A stretch of DNA of 64,000 bases from Gautieria morchelliformis. Its lineage: Eukaryota > Basidiomycota > Agaricomycetes > Gomphales > Gomphaceae. The stretch is taken from assembly GCA_015179125.1 (NCBI GenBank), contig WHVA01000016.1, positions 372,001 through 436,000 of the forward strand. Direction: 5' to 3'. Position 1 is the stretch's first letter. Each line of letters begins with the position of its first letter. The notes beneath the pieces are model-generated. The model made no database searches. It had not been told where the DNA came from and saw nothing but the letters and a program-made list of their open reading frames with translations. The translations under genes were made by a program, and so were the position numbers. Shown one piece after another: positions 11,671 to 23,684 of the stretch.

Positions 11671-13018
11671 TATAATGTATCCCTAAAAATACAAAGTAAC
11701 ATATGTGAAAGCATTAATTTACCTTTAGGCATCCTCTGAAAATAATAGATAACATATATCAAGAGAAACACAAAAATATATATAAAAATATAGAAGAGAA
11801 ACACTGAAGAATATAAAAAAAAAAGATGGAAGTATGTATTTTTTAGAGTTTTTACTGAGTTGACCAGATTCAAAGGCTTGCACAGGTGTCATAACTGGTT
11901 GGTGGCATGGCCTTGGACCAGGCCACTAGACTGTAGTGGCGGTATGGAATCACTTTAGCGAGTACTTCAGTTTCCAGGTTACTTTCTGCAGGCACAAAGG
12001 GAGATCCTTAGGGCCCAAAACGGCACCGGCCAAAATCCAAATCCAAATCATGCATAAATCCCAAATCACCTCCTGGAGGTGATTTGAGGATTTGGATGGA
12101 TTTGTCCTCCAAATCCATTTCTCAAATCCCCATCAAATCTCCATCAAATCCCCTCCAAATCCTCATCCTCTACTGTGATCAGCCCTAGTGGCCACCTCAC
12201 TGCCCACATGCCAGGCATGATGGCTGAGTACCTGTACTGGAAGGTGACAATGCAGTTAGCTTTCCTAGAAGAATCCATAATTACTATGTGACTTGCTGCT
12301 TGACAGAGCTACTGCAGCTGCTACAAGCTGAGTCAAGTTTCCAAGTTGCAACTTACGCTGAGCCGTGACTAAAGTCATGAGTTGAACTGAGTCGCATGAC
12401 CAACTCCGACTTCCCGGCCATATTGAGAACCTTTTTGGCAAGCCAAGATAGCAACTTCTTGAGTCGAGTCGAGTCGAGTTGAGTCATGGCAACACTAACT
12501 GGGAGGCCCTTGACAGTGGAGGGTTACCATCTGACTCCTGCTCCTGCGGCTCTGCTTGTGGCTCTGGATCTGGGTCTGGGTCTGGCTCAGGCTCTAGGGT
12601 GCGTGATCCAGTGGAGTACGCGTCTTTTTCATTGTAAATGGGTGGAGGTATCATGTCCTCTCCAACTCCCCCGCCCGATCTGCCCCTCATCGAGTGCAGT
12701 CTGGAGGTCCACCTGATAGCGCTCCTGAAACATGCGACTTCGGCTGATCTCATAAAGTAGCTACTTAAAAGTACATAGAATCTTTAATAATCTTTAATTC
12801 GGCGTTGCATCCCCTCAAACGAACAGCCCGGCCAAGGCCAAGCCTCTCTCAGGGCTCGGCCCTGAATAATTATGTGACCCCGAGCTCTGATGACCCGAGC
12901 AAAGCCGCCGCTTTTGAGCCGGCCGGGCTTTGCACACCAGTTTCGCTTCTAAATATACCTAAGTACTATATAAGAAGTCCATCTTGCATGTCCTACCAAC
13001 ATCCGAAGCTTAAACACG
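11671..13018. other. Intergenic; CAAATCC-rich tract with palindrome
   Basis: No supported gene. 11690-11840 is A/T-rich. 12033-12170 is rich in CAAATCC/GGATTTG words and contains a perfect 12-bp palindrome with a one-base loop (CAAATCACCTCC / GGAGGTGATTTG, 12062-12086). An open minus frame at 12484-12753 with an Asp-Pro repeat has no recognisable domain. Confidence 0.5.
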
Positions 13019-14492
13019 ATGAGGGTGCAACCTCCCCCACCTCCTCCGACCAAATTGGGCCGCTATCGCGTTCTGTCTCCCAATGCGGGCGTCCGTGTCT
13101 CGCCCTTGCAGCTCGGCGCCGCGAGCATAGGCGATAAATGGTCGGGAATGATGGGCAGCATGGACAAAGAATCATCTTTGAAGTTACTCGACGCCTTTTA
13201 TGATGCCGGCGCAAGTGCTCGATTTGTCCCCAAAATTGCGACGCTTAAGATACCTATAGGGCAATTTTATTGACACGGCTAATTCCTATCAAGACGAAAC
13301 CTCAGAGCAATTCATAGGGGAATGGATGGAAAAGCGTGGTATTAGAGATCAGATGGTCATTGCCACGAAGTACTCCACACACTACAAGAAAGCCGACAGT
13401 ACCATCCGAATCCAGATGAACTATACGGGCAACAGCCACAAGTCTCTCCACATGTCTGTCGAGGCAAGTCTCAAAAAACTCAGAACGACTTACATCGACA
13501 TTCTCTACGTGCATTGTAAGTTGTGTTCTCGCTGCATTAGTAGGCGGGGCTAATTCATGCTCTTTAACAGGGTGGTCGTTTGACACTTCCGTGGAGGAAG
13601 TTATGAACAGCCTGCATAGCCTCGTCGTCGCTGGAAAAGTCCTTTATCTAGTACGTTGGATGATATTCATCGATTAGTGCTCCGCTCACCGTCAGCTTAT
13701 TACCAGGGTGTCTCGGTGCGTGTGGATTTCACATTTCAGCTCGGAGGTGATTGATTGATACTCGGTGAATGGCTTAGGATACTCCGGCATGGGTCGTAGT
13801 GAAAGCGAATCAATGGGCCAAGTTCCACGGCAAAACTCCCTTTTGCATATACCAGGGCAAGTGGAGTATTCTCGAGCGCAGCTTTGAGCGCGACATCATA
13901 CCCATGGCGAAGTCGGAAGGCCTTGCCCTTGCGCCCTGGGGAGTTATGGGCCAGGGCAAGCTGATGACGGACGAAGAAGAGAAACATCGTAAGGAAAGTG
14001 GCGAGGGAGGTCGTACGGCTGCAAGTTCGACTTGGGAACGAACGCCAGAAGAGGTCAAGGTCAGCCGCAAGCTGGAGGAGATCGCAAAAGAAGTCGGCAC
14101 GCAACATATCACCGCCGTCGCCGTTGCGTATGTCATGCATGTGTGTGCTTTCAGCTGGATCGTGGCCGGCTAGGGCTAGCGTTGACTGATCTTCCGGTAT
14201 AGAAAGCGCGCTACGTGTTCCCACTCATAGGAGGACGAAAAGTCGAACATCTCCACGCTAACTTGGAGGCGCTTGATATCAAACTTACACCTGCGCAGAT
14301 TAAAGCTGTGGAGGAGGTCCTACCTTTTAATGCAGGCTTCCCGAACATCCTGGTCGTGAGTATCAACGTCTACCTATACGTTCCAGTGGCTCACACGCAT
14401 TCCCACAGGGTGACGGTACACACGACCCGATCTGGTTGGCAGAGGCTGGCCACACGGACAGGTGGCCTGATGCACCCCCACTCAACCCTTGA
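13019..14492 (+). CDS. Aldo-keto reductase, aryl-alcohol dehydrogenase / norsolorinic-acid-reductase-like
   Basis: Exons: 13019-13210, 13260-13515, 13571-13650, 13707-13715, 13778-14140, 14203-14355, 14409-14492. Splicing gives about 378 residues, the usual length of the AAD/NorA type. The AKR tetrad is visible: Asp and Tyr in [10 protein letters not shown], Lys in VIATKYS, His in YVHWWSFD. Further family marks are [26 protein letters not shown] and the cofactor-end [11 protein letters not shown]. Expected reaction: NADPH-dependent reduction of aryl aldehydes or ketones in the cytosol; the substrate cannot be read from sequence. The first intron appears to use a GC donor (GGC|GCAAGT), and exon 4 has only 9 nt. 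Exon joints were chosen by frame and family match. Confidence 0.92.
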
Positions 14493-15570
14493 GCTTGATT
14501 GTTAATCATGGAACGGCAACACTTCGATCAAGGGTCCGTAGACAATTCCCTGAGCCATATGACGTGTTGGTTGCTTTGATGGTGATATGACAAAGTGGAT
14601 TGTGCTGTGACATGACATCCTGTGGTATAAACTTATTAGGAGTCCACGTCGTCAGCTCGTTGCCTACCCGTATGAAATTCATATCACCAACGAGTCCTTG
14701 AAAAGGCACGGTATGAGTCCAGTTGTAAATCATTTGAAGCCTAGGAACTACTACCCCGTCTGGAATGGCCAGAGCGTATTGACACGGTAGAGCTAGCAGA
14801 AGCAGTCCAAGGTTTCGGGGTGAAGTCTTGAATATACGGGACAGCGCCCTGCACGGCACCGAGAGGGGGATTGGAATAGAGCCTAGATCAAGCAAAAAGG
14901 AGGCTGGGCCAGTTATGCTACAGTTCGCCAGGTTTGCCCCATTAGCTCAATAAGTTATAGTCGTGCATTACGGCCCCACCGTCGCAAACGACGCTAGGCA
15001 GGGTCGAAAGTTAGTTAGCCAGCATGTGATTCATAAAAATCAATAATACTTAGTCCATAAGCCGGGGTTCGATGCGTTAGGTGTATTAGGGGTGCAGAGG
15101 CTGGACCAAGGAGGGTGGGGCAATAGCAGTGGCAACTGGTGGATGTGGCGCCTTGGTGGAGCTCGAGAACAGGGCAGGATTGAGGACAGCCTCAATCCCA
15201 CCTGCTTGTAATGCCATAGTGGGGAAGACCGCGGGAGGGATGGGTTCCATGGCTTGCATGGGGTGCAGTAGGTGGGCTGGAGAGGACACGCCTGTGGTAG
15301 TAAATTCTCACACTCCTGCAGTAAGTATGCAGCGTGTTAATCCGTGGCTGATATACTGTATACTTACTACAAACTTATATTCATAGCAAATATTATATCC
15401 ACAAGATCCCGAGAACCAGGGAATAGATGAGGACAATCAATACATGGCATGCACCCATTGGTGTAAACTCCACAGGCTTCGTGATGGACAAATAGACTGC
15501 AAGGAAAATAGGAAAATCCGCAACCACGGCCCGAAGCTATACATAATCACTCTCACATGTCACATCACCC
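14493..15570. other. Intergenic, no supported gene
   Basis: An open minus frame (14506-14895) lacks an ATG at its start and has no domain I recognise. A short Pro/Ala-rich minus frame at 15086-15289 resembles low-complexity gag text but is too short to call. Confidence 0.4.
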
Positions 15571-17802
15571 CTATCCCTCCGCCTTTAAACAAAGGAAGGC
15601 CAACCCCTGTCGCGCTCTGCCAGTTTCTTCCTCAAGGGCCCTCCCCTCAGCGGTTGTCCAACCGTTCTCCTTGGGTATTTCCTCAGGTGGCCGTCCAGAG
15701 CGCACCTCGTTTTCAAACTTGGCCTTCTGCTGTCCGAGGCTCGCCATCGAACGAGGGTCCGAGTGCCCGCCGAAAAGCAGCAGGGCAGTACGTGGCGGCA
15801 GTGCGGCGTGTAAGGACTGCAGACGCGTGTTTAATGCTGCAAGCGCGTCGGGCACTGAGGCCGTCGCTGTGCCAAGCTTAGGGGTAGACCCTACTCATGA
15901 CACACGTCAGCAACGGCAGTGTTTAGATAAGAAGTGAGAGAATTGCATACATTCCAATGCTTCAGAGAGTTCCATAAATCGCCCGAAAATAAAGTGACAC
16001 TGCGGCAGCGTTTCCAACATCCCATTCAGTATATCGGTATCAGACTTGCAGGCAACAGCCACGGTAGCCTTCGCACCGTGCCATGTTGACGGGTTCCCAT
16101 AGTCTACTACAGCACTGGCAACACCCGTCGTGGCGCGGGACGTTGAGCGCGACAATCGTTCCAGAATAGATTCCTGGTCTGTCTTGAATTCGCCAAACCC
16201 TGGACCTGCATTTATTGATCAGCTCTCAGGCGATCTAGACAACAGTATATCAGACACATACCGCCGGCCATTTTCTTCTTAAGTAGCTCTAAACAAGCAC
16301 GAGCATCCTCCTCTGGATCATGGCCGCTCTCACCCCGCGTTTGAATCTCACGTCCGCACCATCTCTTTGTGAGCCACGCGAGGCCAGGCTTCAGTGGCCG
16401 CCCACGGGGGTGGTGATACATGACTGCTGTGTCTATGCATCGTGGATGCGCGAGCTTCAGCGCGCGCAAGTCTTGTTCGAGAGAATGTCCAAGAAGTATG
16501 GTCCGTGATGTGAGGAGCGCAAGCAGCTTTTCTTGCACCATGGGTAAGGTGGTGGTTACGGAAGTAAGGTGATCGGCTGTTATGCCAGAAAAGCTTAAAA
16601 CATGGAGTGGTCAGATAGCAAGAGAGCGAATAATACGAACATACCGAGTGAGATAATCCATAATGGGTTTAGTTGGCTTTACGAGTTCATCCAGAACGAC
16701 TTTTTCGGTATCAGCGTCAACGACACACACACGGGTTAGTTCTTTTCCATCCTCTGTCAAGCACTGATTGATTTCATTAGGCTCGATCAACCTCAACCCA
16801 GACGTAAAACTCACCATTTCACAATCCAAAGCGAGTACGTTCAAACGCGTTTCTGAACTGTCGTCCATTTCCTCCCTTGGGGCGTCTCCACCCACCCATC
16901 CCCCAGCTGGCTAACGTCCGATACATAGCTAGGCACGGGATACTCATTGTTGCACATTTCCTCAGCACTTAACATATACTTAGTCGGGTCGGTTTCGCCT
17001 TCGTGTTGTTTGCGTTCCTGGTCTAAGCGTGCGAGGATGCGTTTTTTTTTCTCTTCGCCGCTTACTGGACCCATGAAAAACGCACCCAACACTGAGTGCA
17101 TTTTGGACTGGTCGCCAGGTGCTCGGGTTGGCAGGGCATGGAGGAAAGTCTGAGAAACGAACGGCAGGGGGGAGGGTGAGGTGGGCGCAGGCGCAGGTAT
17201 GGAGATGGGAAGATTGGGATTGGCAGTGGGGTTTGTAGGGAGAGGAGGAAGATTGAGGACAGCGTTCGTTAAACCTGGTATTTGGGCCACGACTACTTTC
17301 TGAATCGAAGATCTATTCTGTGGACTGTTTCAGGTATAGCAGCACGTCAATGATGCTAGAAGCATACCTCAACCTTGAGCCATGGTTGTGGGGGGCCGTC
17401 ACCGATTAGATGGATAACAAGCTCACGAAGATCCTGTAGGCCAAACTCAGAAATCGCTCCTGAGATTACGAAGCTACTGACGGATATTCCCACAGCCTCT
17501 TTTCTAGCTGTTATCTCTCTGCTTGAATAGAAAAACCGTGGCGGATTGTTCTGCGATTGGTGAAAACAAGGAATCACAACCAGGGCTAGTAGACTCACCG
17601 AGTGCTTCGCTTCAACATTCCTCACCTTTTTCTGCTTCCGCTTCCCCACCTTGGTCCACTCCCCATCACCCTCGTTTTTCTGGTCCGTGGCTGGTGAGGA
17701 GAGTAGGGCAAACGCATTCGAGTGTGGACTATCAAGACGGGCTTTTTTTTTCTCGGGCCCTACATGTGGTGATGCAGAACCTCCACTAGTTGCGCGCTTC
17801 AT
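15571..17802 (-). CDS. RNA exonuclease REX1/REXO1-type (DEDDh), possible frameshift
   Basis: The ATG is at 17802 ([20 protein letters not shown], basic start) and the stop at 15571. A region of about 280 residues with KKRKQKK-type basic patches precedes the 3'-5' exonuclease fold. Exo I is LALDCEMV (DxE), Exo II is LGHSLEQDL, and Exo III is [13 protein letters not shown], the DEDDh set. FSGITADHL and [14 protein letters not shown] support the Rex1/Rexo1 branch, known to trim 3' ends of 5S rRNA and tRNA in the nucleus. Several 48-95 nt introns are needed. The frame carrying [10 protein letters not shown] (to 16841) and the frame carrying [21 protein letters not shown] (from 16895) overlap with no room for an intron. 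One base may be missing or extra near 16841-16895, either a real lesion or a sequence error. Confidence 0.88.
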
Positions 17803-18657
17803 TGTGTCCTGGTAGGAGAGGGCGAAAGCAGGCTGAAGCTGTGTACCACTGGCGCGCTGCCAACTCGCGTCCAGGACATGTAGGCGGCTGTGGGTGCTAA
17901 ACGGCGCCAGTGTAGCGATGATTTATGTATAGGTCGAAGTAGATTAGAGCCCGGGTAGATTATACGACCGAAGGTCGCTGCCTTAAATACATGGGGTCCT
18001 GTCTAATAATATTTGAATATTTGTTCACTGAATTGCAATTAATAGGCACGCCATTTCAGATAATAGGTTGGGAACAAATACCCCTAATTGTCTGCTCCAC
18101 ATCCTTTGTCCTCGGAGGACATCCTTTGTCCACTGCATCTTGTCCAGTGACCGCGACGCGTCAGCGCACCGAAGCGCCGCCAAGCCCGACTAGTACTTAT
18201 TCCAACAATCCTTTTGTTCATCTGCTCGCCCTGGCAGCCCCACCAGCCGGAATTGCGCACACCTTCACCAGCCGCCCGCTCTGTTTTTTTCTCCGTTTTC
18301 CCAAAGCAAGCCTTTGCCTAGCCTCGCATTAATTGTCTACTTGGGATCTGTCACTGTCTTCATGGTATGCAGGCAGCTTCTGAAAATGGTCCCTCTGGTG
18401 GGAACTACCGCATGTGCCTTACCTGCCCGTACGATGTACAAAGATGGAAGGTGTAATATGACAGCAGGTATCGTTATAATATATATACACTCAAATCACT
18501 TAATTGAACCAATACTATCAGCTTAATCCTCACTTAGATTATTTCTCATTCGATATGAGATCCAACCGTGCATAATAGGTACCGTGTAGTCAACCATAGC
18601 TCCAGACTTCAAATTTCAAAGCTTCATCGACGTTCCTGTATCTCTGTGCTCTCGACA
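17803..18657. other. Intergenic, presumed shared upstream region
   Basis: 855 bp between the REX1 start and the small candidate gene on the other strand. No coding signal or repeat was recognised. Confidence 0.4.
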
Positions 18658-18899
18658 ATGCCCGGCATCTTAATCTTGGTCTCGGCGGCGGCGTTTGTAA
18701 GTGGCACAAGATGCACGTGAAAATTCCTTTACAACGCCCTTTAGCTAATTGTGACCTGCTTTCAGCCTCACTCCAGGGTCGACGTTTTGTTGAGCTCGTG
18801 ACTACTACTGCACAAATGAGGACGCCTGAATCCGATGCTTTTCGTGGTGTCCCCAATCCGTTATCCGAGTGGCTTCGTTACCTGCGCTCGGTGCTCTAA
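18658..18899 (+). CDS. Possible small spliced gene, unknown
   Basis: ATG at 18658 (MPGILILVSAAAF), then donor GTAAGT at 18697, a GCTAAT branch-like site at 18733-18738 and a usable acceptor CCAG at 18773-18776. The joined frame continues GRRFVELVTTTAQ to a TAA at 18897, about 54 residues in all. The first 13 residues are hydrophobic, as in small membrane or mitochondrial proteins. No family was recognised. A different acceptor (TTTCAG at 18760-18765) would stop early. Support is only the splice signals and the open frame. Confidence 0.3.
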
Positions 18900-19260
18900 G
18901 TCTCTTGCTTATGTGGATGAATTTATGTGTCCAGCCTATTAATCCTGTTGCCAGACCTATAGAGCTATGAGTTTAGCGTTCAAACGTGTTTTTATTGTGT
19001 GTTAGGGGCGAGTGCGCGCTGTTGTGTGAGCCCTTTGCATCTCTTCATACAGAGTGTGAGCGTCCATAACCAAGACCGTTCCATTAACCTGACCTCTGCT
19101 ACTAGTAGCCTTTTATCGCAGCACATGTGTTCGCTTACGGTGTTGATTGTTACTCTCGTCGTTGATCGTAGATAAGAACCCCTGGTCATCCGTATTGTAG
19201 AGTCCGCAGGTCTGCGTAATCCGTATTCTGTACCTGCCCATACAACGACCATGCAGTAGA

Positions 19261-22200
19261 TCAAGCGCCCCATCGAGACAACAACAGAACAGCAGGTAAA
19301 CGTTCTGTGCTACCACTTATTTCCTCTCGCTCACTAATTCGTAATTCAGCTCCGCTATCCATAGTAGCAAAGTGAAACTCACGCCAGAGCCAGGCTGCCA
19401 GGATAAGAACCAGCCAGATACTAAATCTTTGTCGACTGTTCATCTTCTCGTTGTCAATGGGACCTGTCCCCACTCTTCCTACAAACCAGTCAAACCTTTG
19501 CCTTGGTTGGAGAAATATGAATTCCCCCCGTTCTATCTGGCCTACGAGGCGTCCGCCTTCGCTGGCGATCCTGATGATACCCCCCTCCATGATCGCCAAA
19601 ATCCTACGTAAACCAGAGACTGTCGAACGGGGATCGTTGGGAATGTGTCCCCTGATATGATGGTAAAGGTCGTGTAAATTGTTTGCCAAAATCACAGCGA
19701 CGATACTCAAATATCCCAGTGCTGCCAGCGATCCAAGCGACAGGAAAAGGCTAGCAGACCCGAAGACGAATGAGTACATGATTAATTCCGCAGAATTAGG
19801 GAAATGATCCAGGTAGCAATGCTGAGGGAACATTGATACGAGCGCACCGTCGCCCTTGGACCACATGTAAAATCGCCTATATCGCCGGGCTCCTTCATTC
19901 CACCAAGGATGAGTGACGATAACCTCTGGGGCTGCCCAAAATCCTTCCTTTCCGCGAGAAACAAACCAGTCCCGCTTTCGAACACAGAAATCTATGTCCT
20001 CTCCGCCCCCTGTTTTTGGGAAACGACCATCGAAGCAGACACCGTCTTTGACATCGCGTCGCGCGAGCAAGTTTGCCGTCACCCCCCATGGCAGGTCCTC
20101 GCGGAGCTTCATCGCTATATCCCAGAAATACGTTCCCCCAGAAAGGTGCACCGCGCTGGTAAATATAGAGTCCGCGCTCGGGAACTGTACATTTCCTACA
20201 AATCCAGCGGCCTCCGGATGTGCACGGATGGCTGCTTCTGCGCGGATCAGCAGGTCTGGATGCGGTATGACATCGTCGTCCAGGAAGTGTACCCATTCGG
20301 CCGCCGACTCCGCCAGGCCACGATTGCGAGATGCACTTGCACCTAGGTTGCTGGGGTGTACCCGAACGCGTACATCGGGTCGCGCGCCATAGTCGCGCAT
20401 GAGCTCTGGGATCGTGGGCGAGGCAGGGTCATCAATAATAACGATCCACATGACGCTACACGATTCTGAAGCTTTGAGTGCCAAAATCGGCTTCAGAAAG
20501 CTCATCTGGACACGGTAGGAGGGGATCACGACGTCCAAAGTGAGCAGCTTTTTGATTTGATAGCCGTGTGCATCAATCCAGTCACTGATTGCTTTTGTTC
20601 CAGCCTGCAGTGGCTCATACGTCCATCCTGCTGCGTGTTTCTTGTCGTATCTCGCCTTGGCTTCGCCTCCCATCCCGTTCCGAATTCGAGATGGGATCAT
20701 ACGGGAACATCCGAAGCGACGGTACAGTTGGAAAAGGTATGGGTCTCCATCCTGGTTAACAAAACAGTCGGGGACGACCTCGTCGAATATCTCCATATGT
20801 GTGCGGTGAAGGACGGGGAACGTCGGCATACCTGGGAAGCTGATGTCCGTGAATGCTACGCACCCAAAGCCGAAAGGGCTCGTAGTCTTCTCTGCTAGTC
20901 GTGAAAACTCCCAGCTCATGTCTCTTAGCCAACCTTCATCCAATAACTCGATGTCGTCCCCAAGAAGAGTTATATAATGGCAGCCGTCTTTCCATGCATG
21001 TTTGGCACATTCGCGCCAAATGCTGCACACAGAGCCCTTGGGGTAATTACAGACTACGCGGGTTATGTCGGATATCCCCGCCATTCGTAGTATATTTTCT
21101 GCCGGCGACCCGTCGAGAAGAAATTCGTCATCGTGGTCCAGAGCCAAGTAAATGCTAAGGTCAAACCGAGTGCCACCTTGGGAATGGGTATCCCTCCACG
21201 TCGTACGATCTAGAGACGCGGCCATAACTTTGAGATTGTCGAGGCAGACTCCCGGCGAAGTCGTGCCGCTCGAAGTGACCGGGAGGATAATCCCAAATTT
21301 GACTGCGTCATGTTCGAGATCGACTAAAACGCTTTGCTGCAATGTTTCCAAGTAGTTGGAGAGATGGGGCTCAACTAAATGAGACATTTGCTTCCTTACT
21401 TGGCCTTCCACCCACTCCGTCGTCCGCCTCATGCCTTCAGCCAGAGAGACGACAGGCACCCAGCCCGCCAGTTCGGCTGTTACAAGCTCATTGTTCGAGG
21501 TGCGAGAAATGACTCCTACTGGCCTGGAGGGGACATAGTTGAATGTTACGTGTTCACGTATCATGTCTGTAGAGTCGAGAGCTAGGCAAGCTAGCTCTTG
21601 CATTGGGACGTCGTTCTCGGAGCCAATGTTGAGTGTCTTGTATCCTTCCACGTCCAACAAGCGGATTACGGCTTCTACCGCGTCGGATACATAGAGGAAG
21701 CTTCTTCTTTGAGACCCGTCGCCCCAAATCTCGAAATGTGGATTTTTTTCCTGCATGAGCTTGGTCGCCACCGCCTTGCGGGCGAACGCAGCGGGAGCCT
21801 TTTCACGTCCGCCTTGCCAGGTTCCTCCAGGGCCATAAACATTGTGGAAGCGCGCGATCTTTATGTCGAGCTTTGCGAGGAATTGCAGAAGCAGCATTTC
21901 TCCTTCGAGTTTCTCAAGTCCATATAGACCCTGAGGAGATGGTGGACGGCTACTCCAGACGTGAGCTTCTCGGAGCCTCACTGCCTTGTCCGAGCTCGAC
22001 TGGAGATCTGTAGGATACACACATGCAGATGACGCGTACAGGAAACGACACACGCCGTGTTTGAGGGCCGTCTCGAGGACGTTGACCGTTATCGCTTTAT
22101 TCTCGCGGTATATGATGAAATCATTTTTCTCGTGGATCGCTCCCATGCCACCCATATTTGCCGCCATGTGAATGACGGTATGTACGTTTTGCATCACCAT

Positions 22201-22450
22201 GGTGCAAAACCCCAAGTCGCGTAGATCGCCACAGAAATATTGTGAGAAACCACTGGCCTCGAGCTGCTCAGGGGCAGGTACCCTGTCTGCAATTCGGACA
22301 TAGGCGCCTTGGCTATGGAGGCGTTTGGCAATATGGGAACCCTTCGTATGCGTGTGGTGAATGACAGATACTCGTGCCATGCAGATAGTTATTCAGACGT
22401 ACGAGGAAGCCGGCGCCCCCGGTCACAAGATAGATTTCGTTGAGAGCCAT
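19261..22450 (-). CDS. GDP-mannose 3,5-epimerase fused to two glycosyltransferase modules
   Basis: Exon 1 runs 22450-22403 (an in-frame ATG at 22501 is possible), then a 61-nt intron (22402-22342), then one 3-kb exon, giving about 1042 residues. Splicing creates the NAD motif TGGAGFLGSHIA. Residues 1-320 are an extended SDR close to plant GDP-mannose 3,5-epimerase: SSACVYP (catalytic Cys), YGLEK (Tyr-x3-Lys), and RFHNVYGPGGTW with GGREKAPAAF (catalytic Lys). That family makes GDP-L-galactose and GDP-L-gulose. Residues about 350-620 look like a GT-A module (LALDHDDE, LLGDDIELL). Residues about 625-870 are GT2: VVIPSY, HPSNLGASASRNRG, FLDDDVIP, GGGEDIDF. A hydrophobic pair near 885-935 and one segment near 995 suggest membrane anchoring. 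The near-lack of introns is unlike its neighbours. Confidence 0.88.
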
Positions 22451-22760
22451 GTTCGCAGTGTTGGAAACTGCACTGTGGGATGAGGCTGCCAGTGGCAGCA
22501 TGAAATAATGGGATGAAAGGGGCTTAGTCGCCTAAGTTGGTGTGAGAGCAGGTAGTGTCGGACAGGGGGATTTTAAGCATGTTCGTGAGGTAAACATAGT
22601 AGCCCAAATGATGTAACAGCGTTTCGAGAATTAGGGCGATACTTGCCATGGTAAACCGTTGTCCCAACAAGATGTCAAGTGGACATCTAATCTGGGCACA
22701 CGACTCGAAATACACTGTGGACTCAGCGCATCGCCATGAGGCTCTGCGCCGTTAAAGTGG

Positions 22761-22876
22761 CCGGCCAGGACCGGTTCATTGTGAAGGTTCTGGATTAAAG
22801 GACACATGCTGTAGCGCGCCACGAGACCTCCGTCTGCGGTATTAAAGAGGACCGGCCAACTGGCCGGTTCATTGTG
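22761..22876. promoter_or_regulatory. Duplicated CCGGCC..CCGGTTCATTGTG motif
   Basis: Copy 1 at 22761-22783 (CCGGCCAGGACCGG then TTCATTGTG) and copy 2 at 22852-22876 (CCGGCCAACTGGCCGG then TTCATTGTG) lie about 310-430 bp upstream of the epimerase-fusion ATG. Each core is an inverted repeat of the kind bound by dimeric regulators; CGG half-sites suit Zn2Cys6 factors. Regulatory use is inference. Confidence 0.4.
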
Positions 22877-23684
22877 CGAGAATTGTTCTGGAGATTGTAG
22901 AATAAGTTACACACATAAGAGTCCCTATTCGTTACCAGAACAACACACCCTCAAAGACATGGGAAGAAGAACGATAGACACACAATCTGAAACTTGTTTA
23001 GTTGGTTGTTTTCTTATCTGCCGTTCTCGTATCAGTGTTGGAAGAGAACAAAGGTCCATCTGGAATTCTAGAAGTTGCAAGTGTATTGAAATTTATTTCA
23101 GCTCGATTTTCTCTCCAGCGCTTACCTTCACAAGAAGCCGGCGCCCATCTAAGTACTCGATTGGACCGATGAAGTAGCATGTAAGTGTCCAAGTTGGTTT
23201 GCCCGGCGAACGGCTGTATCGGGATCATCGATCAGATCGCATCCTGGACTCCGACATTCTTCCAGGCTGGTTGTCGGTTGTCATCCGGCCAGTGATAAGA
23301 GTGTGACTTTCCGCTAAATTAACGTCGCGTGAACATCGAGCCGAGGGCTAGCCGATGACAGGGAAGCGTTTTACAAGTCCGCTGTGACACAAATTAATGT
23401 TTTAAACAAAAAGTCTCGACCACCCTAACCTATTTGCTGTGTCCTAAACCAAAAAATGTGACATGTGGTGACAGGTTTGGCAATTTCTCGCCCTACTTAT
23501 TCGTGCCGGCCGGATGCCGATGACAGCTTCTGAGCCGTTACGGTTTCGAAATCGGTCCTAAACTCGACAGCTGTCACGCGGAGCCAGTTTAGAACTAGGG
23601 CTACGGAACGTCACCCAGCGTACCCAACGCCTGTCTAAGCGTCTGCGTAGAATTACTTGGCACTCATGCTGTCCATCTCCTGCT

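Noticed and set aside
12484..12753. Minus open frame with a PDPDPDPEP-type repeat
   Set aside because: Low-complexity only; no conserved segment, no neighbouring exon.
14506..14895. Minus-strand open frame of about 129 codons after the aldo-keto reductase
   Set aside because: No ATG at its start, no recognised domain, and no splice sites that extend it.
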